From positions 52,006-116,005 of the forward strand of contig CALBDU010000024.1 in the NCBI GenBank assembly GCA_937927335.1: 64,000 nucleotides of DNA. The letters are read 5' to 3'. The position numbers and the translations under genes were made by a program. Below are positions 42,314 to 51,356 of the stretch, in pieces. The stretch's first letter is position 1. The number at the start of each line of letters is the position of its first letter. This DNA comes from an uncultured Clostridium sp. GTDB lineage: Bacteria; Bacillota; Clostridia; Clostridiales; Clostridiaceae. The notes beneath the pieces are model-generated. The model worked only from the letters and a program-made list of their open reading frames with translations, was not told the origin of the DNA and did not search any database.

Positions 42314-42859
42314 ATGAACAAAAATGAGCTGAGAAAATATATTTTAGAAAAAAGGGACCAGCTGGACCCATTGGAAAGGTCAAGGTGGGACAGTATTATA
42401 TTTGATAAATTTATAGAGAGCCCCTACTATAAGAGCTCCAGGGTTATATTTATATTTATGAGCTTTAGAAGTGAAGTTGATACCCATAACATCATTAAAA
42501 GGGCTCTTCTGGACGGCAAAATTGTGGGGGTGCCAAGGGTAATTTCCAAGACTGAGGGAATGAAAGTGTTTGAAATTACCAGTATGGAGGATATGGAGAA
42601 AGGTTATTTTGGTGTATTGGAACCAAATGCTAATTGTCCGGAAATAAAAAAAGAGAAAATAGATCTTATTGTTATGCCAGGGGCAGCCTTTGACAAGGAT
42701 GGCGGCCGGATAGGCTACGGCGGCGGCTTTTATGACAGGTACCTTTCTGAATTAAAAAGGGATGTGAAAAAAATAGCCCTTGCATATAGTATCCAAATGG
42801 TAGAACAGGTTCCCATGGCTGATTATGATATGAAGGTAGATGAAATTATAACCAATTAA
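42314..42859 (+). CDS. 5-formyltetrahydrofolate cyclo-ligase
   Basis: 181 residues from ATG 42314 (AAAGGA upstream). Motifs: NELRKYILEKRDQL, IFMSFRSEVDT, and the nucleotide-binding MPGAAFDKDGGRIGYGGGFYDRYL. Converts 5-formyl-THF to 5,10-methenyl-THF with ATP. It lies 35 bases after the GGDEF gene and is followed by a terminator. Confidence 0.93.
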   Translation: MNKNELRKYILEKRDQLDPLERSRWDSIIFDKFIESPYYKSSRVIFIFMSFRSEVDTHNIIKRALLDGKIVGVPRVISKTEGMKVFEITSMEDMEKGYFGVLEPNANCPEIKKEKIDLIVMPGAAFDKDGGRIGYGGGFYDRYLSELKRDVKKIALAYSIQMVEQVPMADYDMKVDEIITN

Positions 42860-42862
42860 AAT

Positions 42863-42891
42863 GGAGTGCAGAACATATGGTTTTGCACTCC
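42863..42891. terminator. Terminator of the cyclo-ligase gene
   Basis: GGAGTGCA (42863-42870) and TGCACTCC (42884-42891); between convergent genes. Confidence 0.7.
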
Positions 42892-42903
42892 TAAGCATTA
42901 ATT

Positions 42904-43197
42904 TTATGAAAATAATGGTGGTACCTTGCCAGGTTTAATTTCTATGCTGCCCCAAACCTTGTCTCTCACATATGGCTCCATGTTCAGATACTCATCAAGG
43001 TCCTTTCTGGTGTCAAATTCCATGATTTCAACAGAACCTGCCAGCCTGCCGCTGTCATCCAGCAGTGCTGAGGCATATAATAGCTTCCCAGCTTCCTTGT
43101 TGGCTGCTGCAAGCTTAAGGTGCTCCTCCCTTGCTGCCATTCTTCTTTCAAAAGCCCCTTCATCCGTGCTGTCACAAGCGTAAATTACAAACTGCAT
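42904..43197 (-). CDS. YciI family protein
   Basis: 97 residues. MQFVIYACDSTDEG start, REEHLKLAA (His), LLYASALLDDSGRLAGSVEIMEF and YVRDKVWGSIEIKP end match the YciI-like fold. No partner gene. The closest relative in the window is at 11586, only distantly similar. Confidence 0.85.
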   Translation of the reverse strand: MQFVIYACDSTDEGAFERRMAAREEHLKLAAANKEAGKLLYASALLDDSGRLAGSVEIMEFDTRKDLDEYLNMEPYVRDKVWGSIEIKPGKVPPLFS

Positions 43198-43261
43198 AAA
43201 TCACCCTCACCTTCTCATTTGATTAATTTAAGTATATCACTGCAGCAAAGCAAAGAAAAGT

Positions 43262-44617
43262 TTATTCAGCCTGCTCTGCAGAAATTTCAGACTTTTTATT
43301 GTCACTGATTCTCCTTCTTAGGTACAAATAAACCAGGTTCCACAATGGTACAAGATAAATATAAATTAAATATGGAAGACAGGATGCATTGATGTTTAAA
43401 ATTGTCATAGGAGCCAGCAATGCTATGCTCCAGGGCACAAGACCTGAAATCATTATAGCTGTGTTTTCAAGATCCACTGCGGCAACTGAATTGTCAAGAC
43501 CGTTTTTCCCATAGGCCTTTTTGTTCAGCACATAGGCCAGTACTACTGCAAAGGTCTGGCTGCAGCCCACCATAGTTCCGAAAAGGCTCGTCAATACCAC
43601 ATTTCTGTACACCTGTTCCCTGCTTTCAGCCCTTGAGGTTATCCGTTCTATGCTTTGCAGCATATTGGTTTCTTCGATTATTCCAGCAAAGGCTGAGGTT
43701 AAAAATACTACCAGGCCGGTTTTCATCAGGGATATAATTCCCCCACCCTTGATTATGCTGTAAAGAGGGCTTGAAGGATCCAGGCTGAAGCCGAAAATCA
43801 TGTATCTGATGCAGGAGGCAATGGTTTCTTGCTGCACCAGCAGGCTGACTGCTAATGCTGAAGCTATACTTACCAGCATTGATATTTTTACATTTACCCT
43901 TAAGGTTGAAAAAATCAATATAACCAGTACTGGAACTAAAACTATCAGGTTTACACTAAACTGCTGCAATATAAGGCTGTTTATGCTGCCTGAGGAACTG
44001 TGCAGCGGATATATTTCAGATATAGCCAGATAAACGGCCGCTGCAATGATAAAGGGCACCGCTGCTGTTTTGAACATGTTTCTTATGTTATCGTAAAGGC
44101 TGGTTTCCGTAATAGCTGCCACAAAACTGGCACTGGAGGAAACCGGCGAGCACCTGTCTCCGAAAAAGGCCCCTGCTATGACAGCTCCTGCAGTGGCAGC
44201 CAGGTTCACATTTCCGCTGCCGGCCATAACCATCATTGCTGCCCCCACGATTCCAGTGGTTCCCATGGATGTTCCAATTAAAAATGATACCATGCAGCTT
44301 ATCAAAAATGCGCATAATATGAAAAGATCAGGCTTGATTAATTCTATGCCGTAATAAACTATGGCAGGTACTGTGCCTGCTGCTGTCCATATTGGTACCA
44401 GAGCCCCTATGAGCACGAATATTTTAATAACCACGAAGGATTTTTTGCCACCCCTCCAGGCCATTTTAAAAACATCCTTAAAGCCAAAACCCCTTCTATT
44501 TGCTATTATAAAAAACAGGATAATTACTGCAGTTAAGGGATATGCAAGAAAAATACCCTTGTATACGCTGGTAACCAGTAATAAAAATGATATTGCCAAG
44601 GCTGCTGTAATTTCCAT
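43262..44617 (-). CDS. NhaC-family Na+/H+ antiporter
   Basis: 451 residues from ATG 44617, after GGGGAGG; the ATG at 44632 includes that site. About 11-12 membrane helices; family motifs GTSMGTTGIVGAAMMVMAG and FFGDRCSPVSSSASFVAA. Such proteins exchange sodium with protons or carry organic anions with sodium. Divergent from a LysR gene that probably controls it. Confidence 0.88.
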   Translation of the reverse strand: MEITAALAISFLLLVTSVYKGIFLAYPLTAVIILFFIIANRRGFGFKDVFKMAWRGGKKSFVVIKIFVLIGALVPIWTAAGTVPAIVYYGIELIKPDLFILCAFLISCMVSFLIGTSMGTTGIVGAAMMVMAGSGNVNLAATAGAVIAGAFFGDRCSPVSSSASFVAAITETSLYDNIRNMFKTAAVPFIIAAAVYLAISEIYPLHSSSGSINSLILQQFSVNLIVLVPVLVILIFSTLRVNVKISMLVSIASALAVSLLVQQETIASCIRYMIFGFSLDPSSPLYSIIKGGGIISLMKTGLVVFLTSAFAGIIEETNMLQSIERITSRAESREQVYRNVVLTSLFGTMVGCSQTFAVVLAYVLNKKAYGKNGLDNSVAAVDLENTAIMISGLVPWSIALLAPMTILNINASCLPYLIYIYLVPLWNLVYLYLRRRISDNKKSEISAEQAE

Positions 44618-44737
44618 TGTTATCCTCCCCATAAAAATATTCTAACTAAGTAGAATTATAGCAGTATTTGATTTATAATAAAAATACTTATAATCTATAT
44701 GATATATAACAAATTAATTATAAATGGAGGTGCCATT

Positions 44738-45601
44738 ATGGACAACCGACAGCTGTCATATTTCCTTGCCATGGTGGAAGAAGAGAGTATTTCAAAGGCT
44801 GCGGAAAGCCTTCATCTTGCCCAGCCCTACCTTAGCCAGCAGCTTAAGCTTTTAGAGGATGAGCTTGGAGTTAAGCTGGTGGACAGAACTACCCGCAGGT
44901 TCCAGGTCACTGAGGCAGGATTTTTACTGTACTACAGGGCAAAGCAGATATTGGACTTATCGGAAGCCACAGTAAAGGAACTGAGGGATTTCAATGAAGG
45001 CTTAAAGGGTACCCTTTCCATTGGCTGTCTCACCTCAGTAGTTGAAACCATGCTCACTGAGAAGATATTTCAGTTTAATAAAAGATATCCCGGCATAGAT
45101 TTTGAAGTTCGTCAGTATAGCTCGCCAGAATTGCTGGAGCTTTTAAAAAGAGGAATCATAGAGATCGGAGTGATTCGAAGCCCTCTTCCTTCCCAGGAAA
45201 TCTTTGAAGCCATAGAGCTGCCGGTACAGCCTATGATGGCAGTCTTTAGCAAAAGCATGAACATCAGAGGCCGAGGCAAAAGCGTATCCTTGAAGGAGCT
45301 TTCTGATAAGCCTCTTTTAGTAAACCGAAGATTTGAAAAAGGCATCCTGGATTCCTTCAAAAGCCAAGGCATTGAGCCAAGAATCCTTTGCAAAATAGAG
45401 GACACAAGACCTCTGCTGATATTGGCTGAAAAAGGAATGGGAGTTGCCATTGTGGCAAAAGACTGGGTCAACCTGGTGCCGGATACAAACCTGAAAATCC
45501 TGAAAATATCCGATTTGAACATGGACTCAAGAAATATAATCGTTTGGCTTAAAAATCATTACCTTACCCTGGCTGCCAGACATTTTCTTGAATATTTTTA
45601 G
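44738..45601 (+). CDS. LysR-family transcriptional regulator
   Basis: 287 residues from ATG 44738 (GGAGGTG). Winged helix at 1-60 (MDNRQLSYFLAMVEEESISKAAESLHLAQPYLSQQLK cannot be mistaken), effector domain 90-285. Lies divergent to the NhaC antiporter gene, with about 120 bases of shared AT-rich promoter DNA, the usual LysR arrangement. Confidence 0.93.
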   Translation: MDNRQLSYFLAMVEEESISKAAESLHLAQPYLSQQLKLLEDELGVKLVDRTTRRFQVTEAGFLLYYRAKQILDLSEATVKELRDFNEGLKGTLSIGCLTSVVETMLTEKIFQFNKRYPGIDFEVRQYSSPELLELLKRGIIEIGVIRSPLPSQEIFEAIELPVQPMMAVFSKSMNIRGRGKSVSLKELSDKPLLVNRRFEKGILDSFKSQGIEPRILCKIEDTRPLLILAEKGMGVAIVAKDWVNLVPDTNLKILKISDLNMDSRNIIVWLKNHYLTLAARHFLEYF

Positions 45602-45656
45602 GAATATGATAAAGTATTATTATATGTAATTAATAATGTTTCGTGGGGGTAAACTG

Positions 45657-46349
45657 ATGAAAAAGTATGAACTGGTATTGTTTGATATAGACGGCACACT
45701 GCTTGATTTTGAGAAGGCTGAAAGGATCGGAATGAAGGAAACTCTTTCCTGGTTCGGACTAAGAAATGATGATGAGATTGTTGATTCCTATAATGAAATA
45801 AATATGCACTATTGGAAAATGTTCGAAAGAGGAGAAATTTCATTGGACAACCTGTTGGTTAAAAGACATGAGGCCTTGTTTGACAAATACGGTTTTAGCT
45901 GCAATTCCGAGGAATTTAACCATTACTATGAAGGCCGCCTTAAATATTGCGGTTTCCTAATGGATCATGCACTGGAAACATTGGATTATGTGAAAACTAC
46001 ATCCTGCAAAACTGCTGTTGTAACAAATGGCATTTATGAGACCCAGACAAGCCGTCTTGCCTTGTCAAGGCTTGATGAATATTTCAAGCATGTTTATATA
46101 TCCGAAAAGGTCGGCTACAGCAAACCCCAAAAAGAAATTTTCCAGTATATCTTCAGGGATATCGGCCAAGGCATAGAAAAGGAAAACGTATTAATTGTGG
46201 GAGATTCACTGACCTCAGACATTAAGGGCGGAAACGACTTTGGTATTGATACCTGCTGGGTAAATCCCAAAGGACTGGAAAATCACCTGAACCTCAGGGT
46301 GGATTATGAAATTCAGAACCTTTTGCAGCTTAAGGATATTATAGTTTAA
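45657..46349 (+). CDS. yjjG: YjjG-type HAD pyrimidine nucleotidase
   Basis: 230 residues from ATG 45657 (GGGGGT). HAD subfamily IA: VLFDIDGTLLDFEKAE, VVTNGIYETQTSRL, K in GYSKPQKEIF and VGDSLTSDIKGG. The N-terminal acidic DFEKAE and cap domain fit the YjjG family, which removes 5'-phosphate from non-canonical pyrimidine nucleotides. Confidence 0.88.
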   Translation: MKKYELVLFDIDGTLLDFEKAERIGMKETLSWFGLRNDDEIVDSYNEINMHYWKMFERGEISLDNLLVKRHEALFDKYGFSCNSEEFNHYYEGRLKYCGFLMDHALETLDYVKTTSCKTAVVTNGIYETQTSRLALSRLDEYFKHVYISEKVGYSKPQKEIFQYIFRDIGQGIEKENVLIVGDSLTSDIKGGNDFGIDTCWVNPKGLENHLNLRVDYEIQNLLQLKDIIV

Positions 46350-46366
46350 TTTGATACATTAAATAT

Positions 46367-46402
46367 AACACCTCCATAAAGAATATGCCTTATGGAGGTG
46401 TT
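46367..46402 (+). terminator. Terminator of the nucleotidase gene
   Basis: AACACCTCCATAA/TTATGGAGGTGTT 13-bp stem, then TCAATT. Strong stem with weak T-tract. Confidence 0.8.
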
Positions 46403-46450
46403 TCAATTATACAAAGAGAATGTGTAATCCGGAGCTATAATTAGTTAAGC

Positions 46451-46726
46451 TTACAACGATGCTAAAAATGTATCATAAACATCTTCATAGCATTCATTTG
46501 GCCTTGGATTTCCGCCATTTGTGCTTTTGCACTGATTGTCGTTAAATTCCTGTCCCAGTTCAAAGAGCTCACCTAAGGGTATGTTATATCCAGAAGCTTT
46601 AGCTATGATGCAGAAGGCATCCAGGGGGTCATCAGCATTACGAGTTGCCAGAAGCCTTTCCTTTAGCTCAGGATTTTCCTTGGCAGCCTTATGAAATTTT
46701 TCCAGTTCCATAACAATTTTGTACAT
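46451..46726 (-). CDS. Nif11-like small protein, possible orphan peptide precursor
   Basis: 91 residues. The first 65 resemble the Nif11 helical leader: MELEKFHKAAKENPELKERL, then DAFCIIAKASGYNIPLGELFEL. A NGG at about residues 71-73 could be a double-Gly type cut, leaving a tail PRPNECYEDVYDTF. No modifying enzyme, protease or exporter lies nearby, so this may instead be a plain Nif11 protein. GATAGGAGC lies before ATG 46726. Gene 47 bases upstream encodes an ASCH protein. Confidence 0.55.
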   Translation of the reverse strand: MYKIVMELEKFHKAAKENPELKERLLATRNADDPLDAFCIIAKASGYNIPLGELFELGQEFNDNQCKSTNGGNPRPNECYEDVYDTFLASL

Positions 46727-46773
46727 TATTTCAGCTCCTATCTTAAAATATTATCAAGGCCAAAAGCCATTGT

Positions 46774-47274
46774 CTACAATGGGTCATATATATGCCAAAC
46801 CATTTCAAATTCTTCGCAAACCACCAGCATCTCTTCGCTAAATTCGTTATCGTATTGCTGCATCTGTCTGGTGAAAGCATGTCTATGTACATCCTGCCAA
46901 TATTGAAGAGATTTGTCACCTTCTCCTTCAATTTGTGCGAAATCCTCGGTAACCTCGCAAAATGGCTGCAGAGTTACTTTTTTTGTCTCTATAATGCACT
47001 GTGCCTCACCCTGCCAGTTTGTGATGATACTTAAGTCACCTGCCTTTGGAAGCTTCTCATTTTCCAGCTCATAAAAATACAGCAGTGAAGTTGTGGCCTT
47101 TTTTATTCCCTGTTTTACAAGCTCCGCCAGAGAATCGGCATCCTTTCTGTTATCACAGAAATGCCAGCTGGCATGTTTAAGCTTTGGCTTTAGTGGATCA
47201 TGACCTAAATGCATCAAATATCTGTGCCACATTTCTTTAACTGATATATGCTCTTCCACCATTTTACTATCCAC
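46774..47274 (-). CDS. ASCH-domain protein
   Basis: 166 residues. ASCH core: the ATTSLLYFYELENEKLPKAGDLSIITNWQGEAQCIIET segment and VTEDFAQIEGEGDKSLQYWQDVHRHAFTR. Predicted RNA-binding or small-nucleic-acid-processing domain. Likely co-transcribed with the downstream Nif11-like gene. Confidence 0.85.
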   Translation of the reverse strand: MDSKMVEEHISVKEMWHRYLMHLGHDPLKPKLKHASWHFCDNRKDADSLAELVKQGIKKATTSLLYFYELENEKLPKAGDLSIITNWQGEAQCIIETKKVTLQPFCEVTEDFAQIEGEGDKSLQYWQDVHRHAFTRQMQQYDNEFSEEMLVVCEEFEMVWHIYDPL

Positions 47275-47498
47275 CTTAATATTATAAATTTAATAGTGCT
47301 CAACATAACAATGTTTTTCAATGGTTCCTTTTAAAGTCATCCATATCAGCAGGCTTGGCTTTCCGCGCTGCATATAATTATTATACTACTTTAATGCAGT
47401 GAATTTAATGTACTATTTCCTTTGTAATTTTTGGAATATTTTACTATTATATTCTACACAGACCCACAAATTTCCTTTTTATCCATAGCAATAAAAAT

Positions 47499-47519
47499 CC
47501 CGGCTAAGTGAAGGCCGGG
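47499..47519 (-). terminator. Terminator of the greA-like gene
   Basis: CCCGGC/GCCGGG with a nine-base loop; minus-strand tail ATTTTTATT. The rest of the gap 47275-47572 shows no gene. Confidence 0.85.
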
Positions 47520-47572
47520 TCATAAAAATATATTTCAGCTCTAATTCTTTCAGCTGGCTTCTGCCTGTGCTC

Positions 47573-48040
47573 CTAAGATAAAATCTCCAATATTTCTACT
47601 GAGTAATTTTCACCGGGAGCATTTATCTCCACTGTATCCCCACTTTTGCGGCCTGATAATGCCTTGCCAAGATCCGATTCGATGCTTATCAGCATATTTT
47701 CCGGTTCCGCATCAATGGTGGTTACCAGAGTAACCTCTGTTTCAAAATCATCCTCCACAAATTTGATCCTGGCTTTCTTGTTGATTCCCATTACTGATTT
47801 ATCTGCAGCATTGTCATCTACCACTGTTGCTGTTGTAATCATAGTAAGCAGGTATTGTATCCTATTGTCATTTTCCCTGTAATTGGCACAGGCTTCCTTG
47901 TATTCAGCGTTTTCAGACCTGTCTCCATGAGCTGCCGCGACCATCTTCTCCCTGGCGATCTCCGCCCTTTTCACAGTAAGCCTGTAATCCAGTTCTTCTC
48001 TAAGCTTTTTCATATTTTCTTCCGTCAGTGTATTATTCAT
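47573..48040 (-). CDS. GreA/GreB-type transcription elongation factor
   Basis: 155 residues. N-terminal coiled-coil with the catalytic tip AAAHGDRSENAEY (acidic D and E near residues 39-43) and a C-terminal FKBP-like domain (SIESDLGKALSGRKSGDTVEI). Binds the RNA polymerase secondary channel and stimulates transcript cleavage. Whether it is the housekeeping GreA or a second copy cannot be told. Confidence 0.88.
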   Translation of the reverse strand: MNNTLTEENMKKLREELDYRLTVKRAEIAREKMVAAAHGDRSENAEYKEACANYRENDNRIQYLLTMITTATVVDDNAADKSVMGINKKARIKFVEDDFETEVTLVTTIDAEPENMLISIESDLGKALSGRKSGDTVEINAPGENYSVEILEILS

Positions 48041-48088
48041 TAAAATATTTACCCCCTGAAATAATAGATATATCTCTATTATATATAA

Positions 48089-48123
48089 AAAACCGTCAAT
48101 TCCAAGCTGAATTTGACGGTTTT
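48089..48123 (-). terminator. Terminator of the Nim-like gene
   Basis: AAAACCGTCAA/TTGACGGTTTT 11-bp stem; minus tail TTTATATAT. Confidence 0.8.
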
Positions 48124-48157
48124 ATTATATTCTTTTTTTAAGAGGAAAGCCGGTGTT

Positions 48158-48634
48158 TTACCTGTGGTCTTTTCCGGAAAAGCTATCTGCAGTAATCTTA
48201 AATACCTTTACTATGTCTGCCATTTTTTCATTAAAGCTGAAGTCCTCTCCTGTCTGGTGCTTCATCAAGATTGAAAGCGCTGCCTTCTTTTCCTCCATAT
48301 CCTCTATGAATTCTGCCTTGCCATTTCCTATAATGCTTTTAAAATGGTAGCCGTATTCACAAGCCGTATCTGCAGTGATGAGTTCATGCTGACAGTCCAT
48401 TTCAAAACATACATTGCTGCTGGCAGTTAAAGCACTGATTTTTCTGCCTTCCTTTGCACTGTGAAAATAGAGCTTCAGAGTGCCGTCTTCATAGGTATAG
48501 CCAAAGTTCATAGGCACAATGTAAAGCCCTTCTTCATCCTGCATGCCAATCCTGCAAACCTTACACTGGTTGATAATCTCAAGCAGCTCTACAATATCAG
48601 TTACTTCCCTGTCTTTTCTCCTCATTTTCATCAT
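48158..48634 (-). CDS. Pyridoxamine 5'-phosphate oxidase-like (Nim type) flavoprotein
   Basis: 158 residues. Split-barrel flavin-binding fold: KVCRIGMQDEEGLYIVPMNFGYTYED, LKLYFHSAKEGRKI, SSNVCFEMDC, and YHFKSIIGNGKAEFI. This is the NimA/PNPOx-like group, which reduces nitroimidazoles or binds haem. AAAGGAGGAAGC precedes ATG 48634. Confidence 0.88.
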   Translation of the reverse strand: MMKMRRKDREVTDIVELLEIINQCKVCRIGMQDEEGLYIVPMNFGYTYEDGTLKLYFHSAKEGRKISALTASSNVCFEMDCQHELITADTACEYGYHFKSIIGNGKAEFIEDMEEKKAALSILMKHQTGEDFSFNEKMADIVKVFKITADSFSGKDHR

Positions 48635-48705
48635 GCTTCCTCCTTTTGTTAATATTATTTTGTCCCCTTATGTCCATAATAAATTTATTTGTTATCCCTC
48701 AAAAA

Positions 48706-48867
48706 TTAGCTGCTCTTTATTATAAACAGGTTGCCAAAACTGATTTTTCTTTGTTTGCATCTTGGCAGCTGATCCTTTTTGCAGTGGTATGCCATACATT
48801 CCTCACACTTCCCGTGTCTTTTGCATTTGACCTTTTTACAGCTGCAAGTGTCAATTTCCTCTGACAT
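48706..48867 (-). CDS. Cysteine-rich small protein, 53 residues
   Basis: ATG 48867 is 7 bases after GGAGGTG. The product has seven cysteines (C8, C10, C15, C21, C24, C29, C37) among many lysines (CSCKKVKCKRHGKCEECM), which suggests zinc or iron-sulfur binding. It is too short for the usual ORF cutoff, and another frame on this strand looks longer but has no site. Family not recognised. Confidence 0.65.
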   Translation of the reverse strand: MSEEIDTCSCKKVKCKRHGKCEECMAYHCKKDQLPRCKQRKISFGNLFIIKSS

Positions 48868-48992
48868 TCCTTAGCACCTCCATAAATATGGTTATAAAAA
48901 TCCACTAAAGTATTCTACAAAGATTCAAAATATTCCTTTAATTTATTAAAACTATTATCCCCAAATTGGATTTTATAAACCGATTTCCAGTG

Positions 48993-49397
48993 CTATTTAA
49001 CAATAGGTGTCTTATCTGTTACCGATTTCTTTCCCACCTGATCACACTTTACAGTAAGGGTATTTTGAATGTTTTCCTTAGTTGGGTTTTCATCCACTGA
49101 ATAGGTCCTGGAAATAAAGGCACACTGACCAGACTTTAAGGTTCCTATATCCCAATTGAGGCCACCAGCCGAATCGCTGCCTGTGATGCCAGTCAAATCC
49201 GTGTCCCCTGCATTAAACACCAGAAAGTTATAGGTGAAGGTACTGCCTGGTGCAACAGTTTTCTTATCAGGATTGATAAAGATGTACAATTTTTCGCTGG
49301 AAACGTGCTTGTAGGGGTAATAGGAGTACCCTCCATAAAAGCATCCCCCGGCGATAATCAGCATAATTATCAAAACGCCAATTACATTCTTTTTCAT
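48993..49397 (-). CDS. Membrane-anchored extracellular protein with beta-sandwich domain
   Basis: 134 residues. One N-terminal membrane segment or signal (VIGVLIIMLIIAGGCFYGG, about 5-23), then a domain like those of DUF11/adhesin modules: TVAPGSTFTYNFLVFNAGDTDLTGI. Function unknown. Confidence 0.65.
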   Translation of the reverse strand: MKKNVIGVLIIMLIIAGGCFYGGYSYYPYKHVSSEKLYIFINPDKKTVAPGSTFTYNFLVFNAGDTDLTGITGSDSAGGLNWDIGTLKSGQCAFISRTYSVDENPTKENIQNTLTVKCDQVGKKSVTDKTPIVK

Positions 49398-49420
49398 AAC
49401 CCTTACCTCCTTAGTTTATT

Positions 49421-50521
49421 TTAATCGCACCTTCCTCTGGCACTGATTGGCCATATATCCTCAACAATACCGTCCCTTATGCAATAGAAAAAATTGTGCT
49501 GGTTCACTGTAGTACAGCAATGAGCCGGTTTGAGAAGTACATGATCTCCCACGGTGAGATGCTTAAGCTTATCAGTCATATCCACCAGACAGTGTTCCTC
49601 GTTGCAGGCTGTTTTAGCCTCAGGGTCTAAAAGCAGTACTGGAGGCCCCTGATCTATGGTCACGGTTTTCTCCCCTGCTGTTAACACAATCCTATGCTTG
49701 TATATACTGCAGACAGTGGTTAGTACAAGTAAGGCCTGCCTGAAGGGAAGACCTATTTTTCCTGCATCATAGGCATTTTCCATAAGCACATAGCTTCCAG
49801 GCTGAACCTCAGTTACTCCCGGATATACAGAAGTATATTTCACGGTTCCTGTGCTGGCACTGCTCATGATCTCCACGGGATAACCATGTTCCTCCAGGGC
49901 TTCCTTAACCCTTGCTGCAAACCCTATTCTCTTATCCACAAAGCTTATTTTATCCTCCGGGGTTTCGCACTCGTCTCCACGGTTTTCATAGGCCTGAATT
50001 CCTTTTAGATATATGTTGGGCAGGCTTTTTATATGCTCACCCAGCTCCAGTGCTTCTGGAATAGTGCGTATGCCGCAGCGGTCAATACCTGTATCCACGT
50101 CAATAAACAGTGGTATTGTAACACCTGCTTTTCGTGCATAGTAGGATATTCTTACTATGTTTTCCTTATTGTCTACGGAAGGCATTACCTCAGCATAACG
50201 GTTTAATCCGGCAAGGACCTTGATTTTATCATCGCCGATAACCTCATTTGCAATTAATATGCTTTTTATTCCTGCATGGGCCATCTCCACCGCCTCACCA
50301 ATTTTGGCACAGGTTATCCCTATGGCTCCGGCCTGAATCTGAATGTGAGCAAGCTTTGGACATTTATGGGTCTTAATGTGAGGTCTCAGCTTGCAGCTGC
50401 TGTTGTTGTCCAGATACTCCTGCAAAGTCTTTATATTGTGGTCCACCGCGTCCAAATCCAGCAGCAGGCACGGAGTTGGCAGCTCTGAATAATGTTTTCC
50501 AATGTAACCTTCAGTAATCAT
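49421..50521 (-). CDS. DSD1-family PLP-dependent enzyme (D-serine dehydratase / D-threonine aldolase like)
   Basis: 366 residues from ATG 50521 (CAGGAGGG). Alanine-racemase-type barrel: TPCLLLDLDAVDHN, PLP lysine in RPHIKTHKCPKLA (K about 50), then FIDVDTGIDRCGIR. The C-terminal domain carries KPAHCCTTVNQH, the place of the zinc His/Cys in D-serine dehydratase. Acts on a D-3-hydroxy amino acid, exact substrate unknown. Confidence 0.87.
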   Translation of the reverse strand: MITEGYIGKHYSELPTPCLLLDLDAVDHNIKTLQEYLDNNSSCKLRPHIKTHKCPKLAHIQIQAGAIGITCAKIGEAVEMAHAGIKSILIANEVIGDDKIKVLAGLNRYAEVMPSVDNKENIVRISYYARKAGVTIPLFIDVDTGIDRCGIRTIPEALELGEHIKSLPNIYLKGIQAYENRGDECETPEDKISFVDKRIGFAARVKEALEEHGYPVEIMSSASTGTVKYTSVYPGVTEVQPGSYVLMENAYDAGKIGLPFRQALLVLTTVCSIYKHRIVLTAGEKTVTIDQGPPVLLLDPEAKTACNEEHCLVDMTDKLKHLTVGDHVLLKPAHCCTTVNQHNFFYCIRDGIVEDIWPISARGRCD

Positions 50522-50713
50522 AAAATCCCTCCTGATATTAATACTTATAGTGTATATTCTACTAGCTCCATTCATTTTCCTTTACATTATGGAAATTTTT
50601 TAGTGATTCTGAAAATAAACAACCCAAATGACCTTGAAAGCAATAGTATACATTCTAAAAAAGCTTGACAAAATACATGAAGGAGAATAAATAACTAGTA
50701 GAGGTGATGTAAG

Positions 50714-51241
50714 TTGAAAGGAAGCCAACTGACATTAATTTTGGTATTGACAGGAGTAATGTGTCAAAAGCCTATGAATACTGAATTAAATAGCCATGTT
50801 GACAATGAATTCAACGAAAATGTTGTGCTTGTAAATGAAAATAGCAATATGCCTGCAACCGCAGCAATGCCCTCAAAATATGTTCCAAGGGAACTATTTA
50901 TCAAAACTGTTGACATTAATGGGGAAAAAATTGAATATAAAAGAAAAGTAAATATCATTGCTACATTTTATACCGGAAGCGCAAAGGAAAATGGCGGATT
51001 CGCCAATCTCACAGCAACAGGCAAAAAACTGTCCAGAGGCATATGTGCCAGTAATAATTTTGACTTCGGAACGAAAATATTTCTTGACGGGTATGGAGTT
51101 TATGAAGTCCAGGATAGAGGAAATCCAAAATATATCAGGCAAATAGACGATGAAACCTATAGAATCGACATTTATGTTCCTATAAGAAAGACAGCAATGA
51201 AATTAGGTGTTAAACTTGTACAAGGTTACATTCTTGAATAA
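50714..51241 (+). CDS. Secreted 3D-domain protein
   Basis: 175 residues from TTG 50714 (GAGGTGA, six bases). Hydrophobic N-terminus (LTLILVLTGVMC) is a short signal or poor lipobox. The C-terminal 3D domain (about 75-170) has ATFYT, TATGKKLSRGICA, GTKIFLDGYGVYEVQDRG and IDIYVP, with the three conserved Asp of lytic transglycosylase-like MltA/RpfB folds. Probably wall remodelling. Confidence 0.88.
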   Translation: MKGSQLTLILVLTGVMCQKPMNTELNSHVDNEFNENVVLVNENSNMPATAAMPSKYVPRELFIKTVDINGEKIEYKRKVNIIATFYTGSAKENGGFANLTATGKKLSRGICASNNFDFGTKIFLDGYGVYEVQDRGNPKYIRQIDDETYRIDIYVPIRKTAMKLGVKLVQGYILE

Positions 51242-51356
51242 ATTATCCTGCAAATTCTTTAAAGTTTGGTGTTGTTTATGAAAAAAATTGAAATTTCAGT
51301 CAATGCGGCTATATAAGATTTATTATGCTACACTTATGACTAAGGAAGGTGATATT

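Noticed and set aside
47275..47572. Short minus-strand frame of 27 residues near 47291-47374
   Set aside because: No ribosome site and no recognisable content; the gap otherwise holds only the greA-type terminator.
48720..48905. 61-residue minus-strand frame
   Set aside because: Overlaps the Cys-rich gene in another frame; no ribosome site, while the Cys-rich frame has GGAGGTG.
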